Below are positions 62,011-64,000 of a DNA stretch of 64,000 nt, one piece after another. Each line of letters starts with the position of its first letter. Position 1 is the first letter of the stretch. A model generated the notes under the pieces. That model saw nothing but the letters and a program-made list of their open reading frames with translations, did no database searches and was not told where the DNA came from. The stretch comes from Azadirachta indica (Eukaryota; Streptophyta; Magnoliopsida; Sapindales; Meliaceae), in assembly GCA_022749755.1 (NCBI GenBank), contig CM040449.1, positions 4,917,157 to 4,981,156 of the forward strand. The letters run 5' to 3'. Both the position numbers and the translations under genes were made by a program.

Positions 62011-63899
62011 ATGGTGACAGCCAAGGCCAAGCCATCATACGAGGATTGTCGCCTTAGGAGACTGGAGGAAAACAAGAAGCGAATGGAAGCCCTCAATCTC
62101 CCCATGCTCTCCCAGGCTCTTCGCAAAAAGCCCTCTTTCAAATCATCTCCGGTCATTACAACTCCCCCCACCCTGTGTCTCTCTTTATACATATTAAAAT
62201 GCACATATTTTTATGTCTAAACGTAGTTGACTTTGTGTTTGCTCAATCTACAGATGAAACAGGTGAAACCTCGTACAGTCGAGAAAAAAGCCATTGCTTT
62301 GAGTTTGAGGCGCTCGAGTCGCGTAGCCAAGATGCCCGCCCCTGTTTATAATGAAGTGAGTCTACCGTTATTTATTTTACCTCTATATGCCAAGATTTTA
62401 TTACCCTTGCTCTGAAAAAATTTATGTGCTGCTCCACTGCACATAATATATTGATTTCTATCAACTATTACTACATTTTTTTCTATCTGGCCTTTGCTAT
62501 GAGCGATAAATAGCTGACGCTGCAATTTTTTTTTTTTAAGCAGGTTAATCGTGTGCGTGTCGAGATACCCAGAAGGTAGACTCATTCAAATTTCACGTAT
62601 TCGTGATAATTATAATGATATGTTTGCTAGTATTTTTGATGTTTCAATGCTTAACTTTGCTGGCAAATATATAGGATTTATAATAGAAGGGATTTGTCGA
62701 ACCGGGTATATGCCTCAGATGCAGCCAGAGCAGATGCTATAGAGAAAGCAGAAAAATTGGAATCGCGTTTAGATACCGAGTGTCCTACTTTTGTAAAGTC
62801 AATGCTTAAATCTCATGTTACTGGCGGATTTTGGCTGGTAAGTTGGTTGGTCTTGTTGGGTCCTGACATTTCCTTCTTGTCATTCACTCATCTTTCTGGT
62901 TGTTTCTCTATAGTGCATAGAGAAGAGGTAGAGAAAGTGTGCTCTTTTTTCTTTTGTCATGAATCATTCACTTAGTGCACTGCTTTGCTAAATGTTTTGT
63001 CATTGTTTGATTTACTTTAGTTATATCAAATGGTTTATAGGACACGACTTTAGTGATTTATATCTCAAAACATGTTTCATTCACTATTTCACCAAGAATG
63101 ATCTCATAATTGTGTGTCATGTAATGGGAAAGTTGTCCTGTGCATTCAAACATGCATGTTTTAGCACAAACAAATTTGTTATGCAATCGTAGATAAAGGG
63201 AATCTTGTGTAAAATCTGGTATCTGAATTTTGTTTAAGTATCAGTTGAATTCTATTGTCATTAAAGCAGTGCTCCTAATCATCTTGGTAAATTTTGAACA
63301 GGGCCTCCCGGGCTACTTCTGCAGAGAGAACCTTCCTAAGAGTGATGATGTTATCAGTTTGATAGATGAAGAGGGTGATGAGTATCCAACAATATATCTG
63401 GCCAGAAAAACTGGATTGAGTGGTGGATGGAAAGCATTTGCAGTTGCACATGGCTTGGTAGATGGGGATGCATTAGTTTTTCAGTTAATCAGGTCCATGG
63501 CATTTAAGGTAATGATTGGACCATCTTTGAATTTTGAAACCTAGCTCCTTCAAATGCTATTTTAGGAATGTCATGTTTGGAATGTGATTTGTGTTTGAGG
63601 TTCATCATGAGGTTGGTCTTCCAAACACACTTGATAGATTAAGATATCATCTAAAATTGTGTACACGCATGGTTGTGCTGGTTGACTAGATATATCCACA
63701 CTCAATACTTTATTTCAACTGGATGTATGGACTGTTGATTCTCTTCTGTTCCTTCTATATAATCTTGCTTATATCTATTTTATATGTAAGTATTCGTTTT
63801 ATTAACAAGCCAACTTTGGTAGATTGACATTATATTTGCCGCATCCTCTTTCAGGTTTATATTATCAGGGGGACAGAGGAAGTATATCTGAAGCTCTGA
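62011..63899 (+). CDS. B3-domain DNA-binding protein (At3g19184/At5g42700-like), 224 aa
   Basis: Plant-specific transcription-factor type, probably nuclear. Six exons: 62011-62151, 62254-62355, 62544-62575, 62690-62837, 63302-63508, 63855-63899 (225 codons with stop). N-terminus SYEDCRLRRLEENKKRMEAL is a charged helix typical of this B3 subgroup. A basic stretch (LRRSSRVAK, NRVRVEIPRR) follows and may be the nuclear signal. The B3 fold starts at CPTFVKSMLKSHVTGGFWLGLPGYFCRENLP and runs through ISLIDEEGDEYPTIYLARKTGLSGGWKAFAVAHGLVDGDALVFQLI to VYIIRGTEEVYLKL at the extreme C-terminus. This is a complete single B3 domain, of the REM-like/At3g19184 class rather than ARF or LAV. Targets are unknown. 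Confidence 0.9.
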
Positions 63900-64000
63900 G
63901 TCGGCCAGTCAGTTACTGAACCAGTCCAATCAGTTTAGGTAAAATTTTTGGACTAACACCTGCAATAAGATTGGATAAATGTTTTTGGTTACATACCATT

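Overview
Plant nuclear DNA, almost certainly from a eudicot (probably a woody rosid; Citrus is my impression, not proven). The evidence is AT-rich intergenic DNA, GT-AG introns whose exon phases close exactly, plant-type gene families, a Mutator-like element, foldback MITEs and a miniature LTR retrotransposon. No CRISPR, operon or prokaryotic signal is present.

Left third (1-26 kb): a patatin-like acyl-hydrolase cluster broken up by transposons. It holds a 5'-truncated pseudogene (+, 936-1900), an intact 409-aa gene (+, 4611-6537), an intact 407-aa gene (-, 12348-10414), a copy carrying one extra base in the nucleophile-elbow codons (-, 24910-22956) and a lone first exon that keeps a TATA box (-, 25755-25609). 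Between the copies lie a probable solo LTR (7355-8816) and a nested pair: a foldback MITE (9-bp target duplication TAATTAAAT) whose left arm is split by a 6.0-kb MuDR-like element (14217-20227; about 125-bp inverted repeats; 9-bp duplication TTTTAATAT). The MuDR-like element carries a decayed MURA transposase on + and a convergent, still open GRF-zinc-finger/membrane-anchor gene on -, in the position mudrB has in maize MuDR.

Middle (26-51 kb): mostly housekeeping genes. These are a second foldback MITE (26396-27119), the proteasome lid deubiquitinase RPN11 (+), two single-exon class I carboxylesterases (-), a mitochondrial SDH5-like protein (+), a plant-specific 205-aa protein (-), a small TPR-like protein with possible in-frame coding exons beyond its TGA (-), a DPH4-type J-domain/CSL-zinc protein with a frameshift (-), and a seven-exon type II membrane protein with a PAN/apple-like lumenal domain (-) that has a MITE (perfect 9-bp duplication) in its third intron.

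Right part (51-64 kb): a 1.15-kb AT-rich foldback element, then a GC-rich 1044-bp TRIM-type LTR element (LTRs 53215-53494 and 53978-54258, tRNA-Met primer site) that appears to have landed in the second exon of a small gene. That gene shares a 364-bp divergent promoter with a DUF829/TMEM53-like gene (+). A farnesol-dehydrogenase-like reductase (FLDH, +) and a B3-domain DNA-binding protein (+) follow.

The most interesting points are the nested MULE-in-MITE with its mudrB-positioned GRF gene, the TRIM-interrupted small gene, the recurrence of 9-bp-duplication foldbacks, and the possible readthrough extension at 41.9 kb. All gene models here are read by eye from splice sites and reading frames; none has transcript support.
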